64,000 bases of DNA from an uncultured Umboniibacter sp. (GTDB lineage Bacteria; Pseudomonadota; Gammaproteobacteria; Pseudomonadales; DSM-25080), in assembly GCF_947497555.1 (NCBI RefSeq), contig NZ_CANMGY010000002.1, forward strand, positions 62,001-126,000. Direction: 5' to 3'. Positions within the stretch are counted from its first letter, which is position 1. Each line of letters opens with the position of its first letter. This document shows, piece by piece, positions 14,138-21,737 of the stretch. A program made the translations under genes and the position numbers. The notes beneath the pieces were generated by a model. It was not told the origin of the DNA, ran no database searches, and saw only the letters and a list, made by a program, of their open reading frames with translations.

Positions 14138-14608
14138 GCAATTTAAGACACGCTCAATAAACTGAGCCTTTGCCTCTCTATATTCGTTCTCAGACATATT
14201 GCATGCAGCACACTTGATGTCATTGTATTCCGCGAGTAACTCCCTTGAACTCAAGAGTTGATCTCTAAAGGTAATAAAGAATTCGTAAACAGATTCATTC
14301 TCTACTACTTGCACCGCAACGTCTATATCGTACAAATCAGTAGTCATCATGCACAGCGCTTGATCTCTGTGTGTGTCATGCTTGATATGAAAGCCATGCT
14401 CACTGAGTGTGGCGATACTTTTGCTATGTAGGGCGCGATCAACACCTAAGAAAATATCCACGTCACCTTTAGTCATGCTTCCAGGGATGGCTGTGGAACC
14501 AATATGCTCAATTCTCGCATAAGGGAGCAAGGTGCTAAGTCTACGAGCCGCATCATCAAAAACTACGTTCGTCTGAGGAGCGATACATTCGTATGGCTTT
14601 AGCTGCAT
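14132..14608 (-). CDS. Cassette gene: GrpB family protein (UPF0157)
   Basis: A 158-residue protein of the GrpB/UPF0157 family, a branch of the nucleotidyltransferase superfamily. The diagnostic motif EHIGSTAIPGSMTKGDVDIFLGV at about residues 34-56 contains the G-S and D-x-D residues of the nucleotidyltransferase fold. Family members are common in integron arrays and also occur fused to coaE; their substrate is unknown. The start ATG at 14608 has a weak GGGGG upstream, close to the preceding attC core. Intact. Confidence 0.85.
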   Translation of the reverse strand: MQLKPYECIAPQTNVVFDDAARRLSTLLPYARIEHIGSTAIPGSMTKGDVDIFLGVDRALHSKSIATLSEHGFHIKHDTHRDQALCMMTTDLYDIDVAVQVVENESVYEFFITFRDQLLSSRELLAEYNDIKCAACNMSENEYREAKAQFIERVLNCP

Positions 14609-14615
14609 AGATGCC

Positions 14616-14718
14616 CCCTAACGCTTAGCACAGCGGGAATTTAGTTTTGATTTGTTTTGTGCCATTTAGGCACAAAACGAAGCAAAGGTAAATTGTCCGA
14701 TGCTGCGACTTGTTAGGT
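14616..14718 (-). other. attC site (103 bp)
   Basis: The left core is CCCTAAC (14616-14622) and the right core a perfect GTTAGGT (14712-14718). The apex stem TTTTGTGCC pairs with GGCACAAAA around a 5-base loop. The stop of the next gene overlaps. Confidence 0.88.
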
Positions 14719-15303
14719 TTTACACGAGCGAGATACCGAAATGGGGTTAGAGATTTCAATCTGTGCATGGCTGCCAGATTCACACAACACTCTTATGCTA
14801 GGTGGTCCAACCAGCGGAGTAGATAGGCTAATTTCTAAGTGAGTGAGTGGTAGGAATCTTGTGCGTGCAAACTCACCAGAAGCTAGCTCCTCTAGCTCAT
14901 TCGTCAAGTGACTAGTGACGGTTCGATCATGCTCGATCGAAACAATTAAGGGAAGCGCCTTGAAGGTTATCTTTCGTGGAGTCCTAGATTCGACTAGGGC
15001 TGTACGCTCAGTTATATAGGTGAATCTACCGGAATCCTCTACATATCCTTGATAAGGGAAGTAGTGAAATGGTAAAGGACCTGAATACTGTTCTTGGTAT
15101 CTACCGTCTATTAGCTTTTCGTAAATGATCTCATGTGACATAAGCTTGCCTTTCAGTGCAAGATGAGAGCCATGATTTCTAATCACCGTAACTCTCAGCG
15201 CCCCATCACTGGAACTGAATGTAGCTGCTTTCCCTGTTATTCCTACGTCTGCATAAGCGTATGCTGACAATACAGCCAATATTAAGATAAGAAGTCGAAC
15301 CAT
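14713..15303 (-). CDS. Cassette gene: secreted protein of unknown function
   Basis: A 196-residue protein with a signal peptide (hydrophobic residues about 3-15, cleavage near A-Y-A-D at 16-19). The mature part is beta-rich with two cysteines near the C-terminus (about residues 177 and 194) that may form a disulphide. I do not recognise a family. The ATG at 15303 begins 6 bp before the upstream attC core. The gene appears intact and its stop lies in the next attC, as for most cassettes here. Confidence 0.65.
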   Translation of the reverse strand: MVRLLILILAVLSAYAYADVGITGKAATFSSSDGALRVTVIRNHGSHLALKGKLMSHEIIYEKLIDGRYQEQYSGPLPFHYFPYQGYVEDSGRFTYITERTALVESRTPRKITFKALPLIVSIEHDRTVTSHLTNELEELASGEFARTRFLPLTHLEISLSTPLVGPPSIRVLCESGSHAQIEISNPISVSRSCKT

Positions 15304-15308
15304 AAGAA

Positions 15309-15374
15309 ACCTAACGCCGCCGTTAATCGCGGCCTTGATTTTTAAGGCCGTCGATTTAAACGGCTTTGTTAAAT
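15309..15374 (-). other. attC site, common 66-bp type
   Basis: Perfect cores ACCTAAC (15309-15315) and GTTAAAT (15368-15374), with the shared inner arms of the common type. Confidence 0.95.
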
Positions 15375-15428
15375 GGGTTATACCACCCTACTTTGCATGG
15401 TATTTAGCCTCGGCTCGTAACAGCACTA

Positions 15429-15644
15429 CTATTTATCGACAGATTCGTTATACCGACGCTTGAGGTACTTAATACTAGCGTTAAGTTCCTTTATTTCAGA
15501 CTGAGTGGCGACGTGTATCGTTTGAATCTGCTTGAGACAGCGATAGGTGAGAAAAATAAAGATTGGCGCACCCAACCAGAAAAATGCCATTACTAACTGC
15601 AATAACTGACCGGCTCCTCCTAGCGTTGCAATGATGTGATCCAT
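15429..15644 (-). CDS. Cassette gene: single-helix small membrane protein
   Basis: A 71-residue protein with one membrane segment (about residues 13-34) and a charged, helical C-terminal half that could form a short coiled coil (about residues 45-65). No recognised family. It is flanked by two common-type attC sites, so it is a clean single-gene cassette; about 55 bp of non-coding DNA separates its stop from its attC. Function unknown. Confidence 0.6.
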   Translation of the reverse strand: MDHIIATLGGAGQLLQLVMAFFWLGAPIFIFLTYRCLKQIQTIHVATQSEIKELNASIKYLKRRYNESVDK

Positions 15645-15656
15645 ACAAACTTCCCC

Positions 15657-15722
15657 ATTTAACGCCGCCGTTAATCGCGGCCTTGCTTTTAAAGGCCGTC
15701 GATTTAGACGGCTTTGTTATAA
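15657..15722 (-). other. attC site, common 66-bp type
   Basis: The left core is a perfect ATTTAAC (15657-15663) and the right core GTTATAA (15716-15722). The inner arms are as in the other common-type sites. Confidence 0.95.
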
Positions 15723-15723
15723 A

Positions 15724-16191
15724 CTAAAATCGGTAACCACCACCGAACCCTCCTTGAAATCTACCTCCGTGATCAGCAGACCCAGTACCGGCAAATACAG
15801 TCAAATGAAATCCAGGTTGATCAATACCGTTAAAATTGTAAACATATAAACCTAGTAGCCTGCCCGATATATCACTTTCTGCATCGCCTATCTCGGCGTC
15901 ATAGTACATCGCACCCAAATGTATTCCAACACTATGGTGATTATTAGAAAAAGGAGACGAAGTTAACCAACCTACTCCAGCTCCATAACGGTGATCGGTA
16001 GAACCAGCAAAGTGCGTAAATCCGCCGTATCCTAAGCTGGCGTAGAACAACTGATCTTCATTGACTTTAGATAACGATACACCAGCACCGTTATACTCGG
16101 CACTTAAGCCAACGCCTAAACGATACTCTTCCTCTGCTAATAATTTTGCAGAGGAAAATAAAGCAATAAATACAACTAATAGATATTTCAT
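15724..16191 (-). CDS. Cassette gene: outer-membrane beta-barrel-like protein
   Basis: A 155-residue protein with a signal peptide (residues about 1-19, ending L-L-A-E). The mature part has glycine- and aromatic-rich alternating strands (YRLGVGLSAEYNGAGVSL, ASLGYGGFTHF, YGAGVGWLTSSPF) and ends in Phe, the usual last residue of outer-membrane barrels. At about 136 residues it would make a small six- to eight-strand barrel. The ribosome binding site AAGGAA lies in the remnant of a truncated attC. Role unknown. Confidence 0.7.
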   Translation of the reverse strand: MKYLLVVFIALFSSAKLLAEEEYRLGVGLSAEYNGAGVSLSKVNEDQLFYASLGYGGFTHFAGSTDHRYGAGVGWLTSSPFSNNHHSVGIHLGAMYYDAEIGDAESDISGRLLGLYVYNFNGIDQPGFHLTVFAGTGSADHGGRFQGGFGGGYRF

Positions 16192-16202
16192 CGAATTTCC
16201 TT

Positions 16203-16236
16203 TGTTTTAAAGGCCGTCGATTTAGACGGCTTAGTT
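16203..16236 (-). other. Truncated attC (half site)
   Basis: Only the right half of the common 66-bp attC remains: TTAAAGGCCGTCGATTTAGACGGC followed by the core GTTAGAA (16233-16239). The left half with its AAC core and the GCCGCCGTTAATCGCGGCC arm is missing, and the ribosome binding site of the next gene follows directly. IntI should not be able to separate the two flanking genes here. Confidence 0.85.
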
Positions 16237-16620
16237 AGAAGCGGCGATTGCAACCTCTTTGGTGAAGCCCCAAGTATCTTCCACCTTGATGTCGTCATAC
16301 TCCATGCTGGAGTAGTCCTTGTCGGGACGAAAGCGCACCGTAAACGATCCATTCCCATTGAAGACGCGGGAAGCATTTTCTAGTTCAAAATCAAGATCGC
16401 TCGCTGCTACATATCCAGAGGCAGCATCATTACAACGCTGCATTAGAAAAGCGGCGTCAAGCTCGCTCGAAAGCTCAGCGTCATCTATTGTGCACTCGAA
16501 CTTAGCTTTATCCGATTCCAGTTGAACATCAAAAACGATATCGTAGCGATACACATCGTGGCTAACTGAGGCACACCCAGACACTACTGCGATGATTAAG
16601 ATTAGAATTAGAGAGCGCAT
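16231..16620 (-). CDS. Cassette gene: putative lipoprotein
   Basis: A 129-residue protein with a lipoprotein-type signal (hydrophobic residues 3-14 then S-G-C near residue 16, so acylation at Cys16 is likely). The mature part is acidic, contains two further cysteines and no recognised domain. An AAGGAT ribosome binding site precedes the ATG. Its stop codon lies in a truncated attC, so it is now linked to the outer-membrane-like gene at 15724-16191; both products would sit in the envelope, but any joint function is only a guess. Confidence 0.7.
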   Translation of the reverse strand: MRSLILILIIAVVSGCASVSHDVYRYDIVFDVQLESDKAKFECTIDDAELSSELDAAFLMQRCNDAASGYVAASDLDFELENASRVFNGNGSFTVRFRPDKDYSSMEYDDIKVEDTWGFTKEVAIAASN

Positions 16621-16629
16621 TTTTTATCC

Positions 16630-16691
16630 TTATAACACTAAAGCTTTGCAGCAGACGCGAAGCGGATGACTGCAAGAGCGGTTTGTTATAT
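16630..16691 (-). other. attC site nearest to intI (62 bp)
   Basis: The left core is TTATAAC (16630-16636) and the right core GTTATAT (16685-16691). The stem is TTGCAG with CTGCAA around an 18-base loop. It is followed on the intI side by about 700 bp without a gene, so the first cassette may be non-coding. Confidence 0.7.
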
Positions 16692-17398
16692 TCAACTCCC
16701 TAAGAAGCACGATCCCCCAGATTATGAAGGACTCTCTTACGGCCTAGTGAGTTGAAATGCTAATTTAATAACGAGGACTCGAAGGGCAACGAGAAAAAGG
16801 TAAGTACGTTTCTTGGTTTAGCTTCCCGTGAAGCTGATGTTCCGTCTGACTCCAAGCCCTGTTGGCTTGTGCAGCGTAACAGACGCTTCACGGTAGCATA
16901 AAAAATAACCCAAGAAACCAGCCTTATTCTGTCGTTTCCCTCTCGTCACTCGATAACTATACTTTCAATGCACCAGCGCTCGACGAACCTGCCAAACCCG
17001 GTGATATCGGCTCGATAATGAGCCGAATATAACTAATTTAGTCTACGGAATCCCTGATCCCGTTTCGATAACTGAATGGTCTTTATAGTAACGCCACCAG
17101 CTTGTTGTTTAGTCCATTAGATCACAAAAAAGAGAATTTAATCAAAGGGATAATTCTAAAGTTTGATTCTTTGTTATCAGATCTCTTGTCCACACTGTCC
17201 TGATAGCTCACTAGATCGATAATCTATGCTTTTAGGTAGCTTTATATCATGAAGGTCAGTGCTATCTTGTGACCCACGAAATCAAAGGCGTGAAACGTTA
17301 TTTTCACTTTGCTGGCTGTTCAGCGGAGGGGAAATTCGCTATCTCGTCGGGTGAAAAGGCGGAATGACGTCTAATTCTTGGTTTGGGGGTTATGAGGA
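16692..17398. other. attI/first-cassette region upstream of intI
   Basis: About 700 bp with no gene. It should hold attI, the cassette promoter and the intI promoter. Candidate attI core sites on the + strand are ATATAAC (17027-17033), next to a CGGCTC-gataat-GAGCCG hairpin, and TAGTAACGCC (17086-17095). Neither is proven. A perfect RYYYAAC (ATTCAAC, 16690-16696) overlaps the attC on the left. A nested hairpin occupies 16808-16918. Confidence 0.5.
16808..16918. repeat. Long nested hairpin in the intI-proximal region
   Basis: Four sets of perfect arms are nested: GTTTCTTGG (16808-16816) with CCAAGAAAC (16910-16918), CCGTGAAG (16826-16833) with CTTCACGG (16886-16893), CGTCTG (16843-16848) with CAGACG (16880-16885), and CAAGCC (16853-16858) with GGCTTG (16864-16869). 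Size and bulges resemble a large attC, but no core sites flank it. Confidence 0.85.
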
Positions 17399-18487
17399 AT
17401 GGCGAAAAGTAATGGGGTTTGGGGTGCTATTGGGGGCGGCGGGAAGCGCAAAGCGTTTCAATCAGCGCTTATTGCGAGTTACCTCAGTGATATTGATGAC
17501 CATCGCGTTGAAAATGAACCGCCTTACTATTCCGGTGGTGAGCCTCGTCTACAAACCCTTTTCCGAAATCGCTGCAGACAACGGGGCTTTTCGCATCGGA
17601 CGGTGAAAACCTACTGGCATTGGATTCGCCAATATCTTAAATACTTTAACTTCAAGCACCCGCGGGCGTTAAATGAGCGTGACGTTGAGGCATTTCTCTC
17701 TCACTTAGCTCAGCATCGGCAGGTATCTAAGGCCACTCAAAACATCGCCTTTAATGCGCTACGATTTCTCTACCTTGAGGTATTACTACTACCGTTTGAT
17801 AACGTTCAGGCCATTCGCGTGAAACGCGAGGCCCGCGTTCCTGAGGTGTTCACCCACGAAGAAGCGCTAAGGGTCATCAGTCATTTAGTTGGGCCGTATC
17901 AAGTGATGGGGCAACTGATGTATGGCTCAGGGCTACGCCTCAGCGAAGTCTATCGATTACGAATAAAGGACGTTGATATTCAGGCGGGACAAATCGTGAT
18001 TCGAGCAGGGAAAGGCGAGGTTGATAGAATCACCCTTCTTCCTCAATCGGTCATCCCTGCTCTCACCGAGCACTTGACTAAAATACAGGCGCTCCACGAT
18101 AGCGATATCGCACAGGGCTTTGGGAAGGTGTCTATGCCGAATGCGCTGGCTAGAAAATACCCGTCTGAACAAAAGTCATTGCATTGGCAGTTCGTATTCC
18201 CTGCTAGTCGTCTAGCCAGAGAGCCGATAAGTGGTGAATGGGTTCGCCACCACATCCATGAAACGAGTATTCAGAAATCGGTGCGCAAGGCTATCCGCTC
18301 AGCACGGATTGGCAAGCGATCATCGTCGCACACCTTTCGGCACAGCTTCGCTACCCGGCTCATCCAACGAAGCGTTGATATTACTACGGTGCAAAAGCTT
18401 CTCGGCCATAAGGATGTTCGTACCACCCAGATCTATCTTCATACTGCGGGTGGTATCACCAACATCGTTAAGAGCCCCTTAGACTGA
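17399..18487 (+). CDS. intI: Integron integrase IntI
   Basis: A 362-residue tyrosine recombinase. Catalytic residues are in place: Arg180 (GSGLRLSE), Lys205 (RAGKGEVDR), His311 and Arg314 (HTFRHSFAT), His337 (LLGHKDVRTT) and Tyr346 (QIYLHT). The IntI-specific insertion (ALARKYPSEQKSLHWQFVF, residues about 249-267) and the ending NIVKSPLD distinguish it from XerC/D and phage integrases. The N-terminal domain (about 48-140) binds DNA. About 45 N-terminal residues exceed the usual IntI length, so the start is less sure. It lies opposite to the cassettes, as in all standard integrons. Expected to be active. Confidence 0.97.
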   Translation: MAKSNGVWGAIGGGGKRKAFQSALIASYLSDIDDHRVENEPPYYSGGEPRLQTLFRNRCRQRGFSHRTVKTYWHWIRQYLKYFNFKHPRALNERDVEAFLSHLAQHRQVSKATQNIAFNALRFLYLEVLLLPFDNVQAIRVKREARVPEVFTHEEALRVISHLVGPYQVMGQLMYGSGLRLSEVYRLRIKDVDIQAGQIVIRAGKGEVDRITLLPQSVIPALTEHLTKIQALHDSDIAQGFGKVSMPNALARKYPSEQKSLHWQFVFPASRLAREPISGEWVRHHIHETSIQKSVRKAIRSARIGKRSSSHTFRHSFATRLIQRSVDITTVQKLLGHKDVRTTQIYLHTAGGITNIVKSPLD

Positions 18488-18504
18488 ACCCTGTGTTCCC
18501 GAGC

Positions 18505-21500
18505 TTAGATCTCGCTATCGTGGCCGTGTGCTAGGTCCGTGTTCCGCCAGCGCTTCGTCACCACATAGGCTAGAGGTATCACAATCAGCGTAACGAGCAT
18601 GGCACTAATCATTCCCCCCACCATCGGTGCAGCAATACGCTGCATGGTTTCACTCCCTGAGCCGCTGCTTTGCATAATCGCCAGTAAGCTGAAGATTACC
18701 GTTGCAGCCGTCATGCAGATGGGCCTCAGTCGGCGTGACGCCCCCTCTAATACAGAAGTTTGCACCAACAGGTTCTCGTTGATCTTAGCCCGCTCTCCAA
18801 GCTGCGTTGGGATGGCTCTGTCAGCCTCCAAAGCAGACGCAGCCGCCGAAGCATTATCCTCGGCGCCATCAACGACAACGTCCTCGGCCGCACCTTTAAC
18901 CTCTGATAACTTAAGATAACTGAGCATCAGCACGCCTAATTCCACCACTAAGCCAGCCAGAGCTATAAAACCTACCGCTACGGCAATCGATAGGTTGTAG
19001 TTCAACAGCCACAGTGCCCACACCCCTCCGCTTACGCCTAAGGGCAAGCACGCGGCAATCAACAGAACATCCGTTGTCGAGCGAAACGCCAAATAGAGCA
19101 ACACGATGATGATGGTTAACGTTAGAGGAATGATGAGCTGTAACGTCTGTTTTGCCTCGGCGAGGTATTCAAACTGTCCCGCCCATTGCCAGCTATAACC
19201 CGGCGTTACATTCAGCTGTTCGCTTAACAGCGCCTCAGTCCTTGCCACGTAGCCGGCAATATCATCATCTTCCGGTGTGATATACACATAGGCTGTTGGT
19301 AGTCCGTTCTCGGTCTTTATTGCCCCAGGACCTTCATTAATCGTAACGCGAGCTACGTCGCCAAGTGCCACCCTCGCCCCGGAGGCAGTGACAATAGGCA
19401 ATGCCGCAAGACGATCATCCGAGGAGCGATAGTACTGCGGGTAGCGCAAATTAATGGGGTACCTTGCCACCCCTTCAACGCTGTAACTCACGTTCATACC
19501 GCCCACGGCATAACGTACAACCTCTTGAATATCCCGGATGTTCAAGCCGTAGCGTGCGGCTTTGTCTCGATCAATATCTATATCTACGTAGCGGCCGCCT
19601 ACCGTTCGCTCGGCATAAACGGATTGCGTTTGCACATCGCCACTAAGCAGCGTTTCAATCTGTTGGGAAAGCGCTTCAATCTCCGTCAAGTCTGGGCCTG
19701 ATACCTTCAAGCCCACGGGCGTTTTGATACCCGTCGAGAGCATATCGATGCGCGTTTTAATAGGCATCACCCAGGCGTTGCTAAGCCCAGGCAGGGCAAC
19801 CTGCTGATCGAGTTCAGCAATCAGATCGTCGTAACTTAAGCCAGCGCGCCACTGCTCTCTTGGCTTCAGTTGGATCACGGTTTCTATCATGGTCAGCGGT
19901 GCCGGATCCGTTGCGGTATTAGCTCTACCCACTTTCCCGAATACCTGTTCTACCTCTGGAATCTGAGCAATCAACCTATCCGTCTGCTGGAGTAATTGAC
20001 GTGCCTTACCAATGGATATTCCGGCATCAACCGTGGGCATATAGAGAATATCACCCTCATTTAATGGTGGCATAAACTCCTGACCTAATTGTTGCGCGGG
20101 ATACCAAGCACTCGCGCCGAACACGAGAAAAGCGAGAATCCACAGTACCGGCGTGCGCAACATTTTTGCTAACAACCATTGGTAGCCAGTCACCATTTTA
20201 TGGCCTAGACCGCTGTGTTTTGGCGCCTTGAACTCACCCCTAATCAAGTACCCCATCAGCACGGGAACCACCGTTATCGCCAGGCCAGCTGCAACCGCCA
20301 TGGCATAGGTTTTGGTGTAGGCTAAGGGGGCGAAGAGTTTGCCAGAGGCTCCCTCCAGCGCGAAGACAGGTAGAAAGCTCACGGTGATAATCAGCAGCGA
20401 AAAGAATAGCGGCGGCCCCACCTCAATGGAAGCATCACGGACACATGCCCAATGGCTTCGCCCTCGTTTCGCGCTGAGGTGACGGTGGAGGTTTTCAACC
20501 ATCACAATGGCACCATCCACCATCGCCCCAATAGCAATGGCAATGCCACTCAAACTCATAATGTTTGCATTAATACCCTGCGCGCTCATGATACCCAGCG
20601 CTGCAACAATACCCAGCGGTAAGCTAATCACAATTACCAGTGTTGAACGGAAATGCCAGAGAAAGATGCCGCAAATCAACGCGACAACAAATAGCTCTTC
20701 GCCAAGACGTTCAATCAGATTTTGCTGCGCCCGTTCAATCAGCTGTGAGCGATCATAAACCGGCTTAATCTCAACACCCTCGGGCAAGCTAGGCGCTAAC
20801 TGTGATATTGCAGCTTTCACTCCGTTAATGGTGTCTAGCGCATTCTCTCCCGCGCGCATCACCACAATTCCGCCTACCACTTCGCCGGCGCCGTTGAGTT
20901 CCGCAACGCCTCGGCGCATTTCCGGCCCTATTCTTAACTGCGCAACATCACCCAGCTGCAGACTCGCACCGTTATGAATTAATCCCAATGGAATGGCACG
21001 CAAATCTTCGAGTGACTGCACATAGCCGGAGAGCTTGACCATGTACTCGGCTTCGGCCATTTCAATGACGGATGCGCCAATCTCCTGATTGCCACCCTTA
21101 ATCGCCTGTTCAACATCCTGCAAACTCAAGTTGTAGGCGCGTAGCTGGTTTGGGTCAACAATAACCTGATACTGCTGAACCATCCCACCCACTGTTGCGA
21201 TCTCGGCGACGCCGTCCACGCTTTGTAGGCGGTAGCGAATAAAGTTATCGTGAAGACTGGTGAGTTCGGCGAGTGTGGTTTGCTCCGTTTCGTCAACCAG
21301 CGCGTACTGATAAACCCAACCTACCCCACTGGCATCGGGTCCAATCGATGGCGTGACGCCAGCGGGGAGCTCATTGCCCACTTGGGCTAGGCTCTCCAGT
21401 ACTCGGGATCTGGCCCAGTAGGGATCGGTACCATCTTCAAAAATCACATAAATGAAGCTATCGCCAAAGAAGCTGAAGCCACGCACGTCTTTCGCCTTCG

Positions 21501-21729
21501 GTACCGACAGCAATGCCGTGGAGAGCGGATAACTAACTTGGGCCTCTACCACCTCGGGCGATTGCCCCGGGTAGGACGTTTTTACAATCACTTGTACTTC
21601 GGATAAATCGGGAATGGCATCCACGGCCAAACGCTGTGCGCCCACTAAGCCGGACACTAACAGCAACACTGCCAACAAAAGGGTGAACCCTCGGTTGGCA
21701 ATCGCGATATTGATAATCCACTTAATCAT
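18505..21729 (-). CDS. cusA: Heavy-metal RND efflux pump, inner-membrane subunit
   Basis: A 1074-residue RND transporter of the HME (CusA/CzcA) class. N-terminal IIKWIINIAIANRGFTLLL-type start, the PGQSPEVVEAQVSYPLSTAL block, the DMLSTGIKTPVGLKVSG motif with a Met implicated in metal binding in CusA, and AIAIGAMVDGAIVMVEN with the proton-relay Asp in the membrane. The DMLSTGIKTPVG form suggests monovalent metals (Cu/Ag). A long Ala/Asp-rich cytoplasmic loop at about residues 935-995 precedes the last two membrane segments and is longer than usual. Downstream of cusB by 8 bp; no cusC-like outer-membrane gene is in the window. Confidence 0.92.
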   Translation of the reverse strand: MIKWIINIAIANRGFTLLLAVLLLVSGLVGAQRLAVDAIPDLSEVQVIVKTSYPGQSPEVVEAQVSYPLSTALLSVPKAKDVRGFSFFGDSFIYVIFEDGTDPYWARSRVLESLAQVGNELPAGVTPSIGPDASGVGWVYQYALVDETEQTTLAELTSLHDNFIRYRLQSVDGVAEIATVGGMVQQYQVIVDPNQLRAYNLSLQDVEQAIKGGNQEIGASVIEMAEAEYMVKLSGYVQSLEDLRAIPLGLIHNGASLQLGDVAQLRIGPEMRRGVAELNGAGEVVGGIVVMRAGENALDTINGVKAAISQLAPSLPEGVEIKPVYDRSQLIERAQQNLIERLGEELFVVALICGIFLWHFRSTLVIVISLPLGIVAALGIMSAQGINANIMSLSGIAIAIGAMVDGAIVMVENLHRHLSAKRGRSHWACVRDASIEVGPPLFFSLLIITVSFLPVFALEGASGKLFAPLAYTKTYAMAVAAGLAITVVPVLMGYLIRGEFKAPKHSGLGHKMVTGYQWLLAKMLRTPVLWILAFLVFGASAWYPAQQLGQEFMPPLNEGDILYMPTVDAGISIGKARQLLQQTDRLIAQIPEVEQVFGKVGRANTATDPAPLTMIETVIQLKPREQWRAGLSYDDLIAELDQQVALPGLSNAWVMPIKTRIDMLSTGIKTPVGLKVSGPDLTEIEALSQQIETLLSGDVQTQSVYAERTVGGRYVDIDIDRDKAARYGLNIRDIQEVVRYAVGGMNVSYSVEGVARYPINLRYPQYYRSSDDRLAALPIVTASGARVALGDVARVTINEGPGAIKTENGLPTAYVYITPEDDDIAGYVARTEALLSEQLNVTPGYSWQWAGQFEYLAEAKQTLQLIIPLTLTIIIVLLYLAFRSTTDVLLIAACLPLGVSGGVWALWLLNYNLSIAVAVGFIALAGLVVELGVLMLSYLKLSEVKGAAEDVVVDGAEDNASAAASALEADRAIPTQLGERAKINENLLVQTSVLEGASRRLRPICMTAATVIFSLLAIMQSSGSGSETMQRIAAPMVGGMISAMLVTLIVIPLAYVVTKRWRNTDLAHGHDSEI

Positions 21730-21737
21730 ATCGCCAC

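Larger units (their letters stand above)
7054..18487 (-). mobile_element. Chromosomal integron: intI plus cassette array
   Basis: The integrase gene lies on the + strand at the right end and about 18 cassettes are read on the - strand away from it, the standard integron layout. Each cassette holds one gene or a toxin-antitoxin pair and ends in an attC. On the + strand each attC begins near an AAC core (RYYYAAC type) and ends near a GTT core (GTTRRRY type) with inverted arms between. Four full sites (13301, 13658, 15309, 15657) share a near-identical 66-bp sequence, a truncated fifth copy lies at 16203 and a diverged sixth at 7309; the others differ in length and arms. Gene stops often overlap the attC. 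The array is visibly richer in A+T than the flanks. The attI site is not resolved, and the last cassette lacks an attC. Confidence 0.93.

Noticed and set aside
17280..17399. LexA box upstream of intI
   Set aside because: I looked for CTGT-N8-ACAG; only CTGGCTGTTCAG with shorter spacing was found, which does not fit.
17399..18487. XerC/XerD or phage integrase instead of IntI
   Set aside because: The ALARKYP...W insertion and adjacent attC array are specific for integron integrases.
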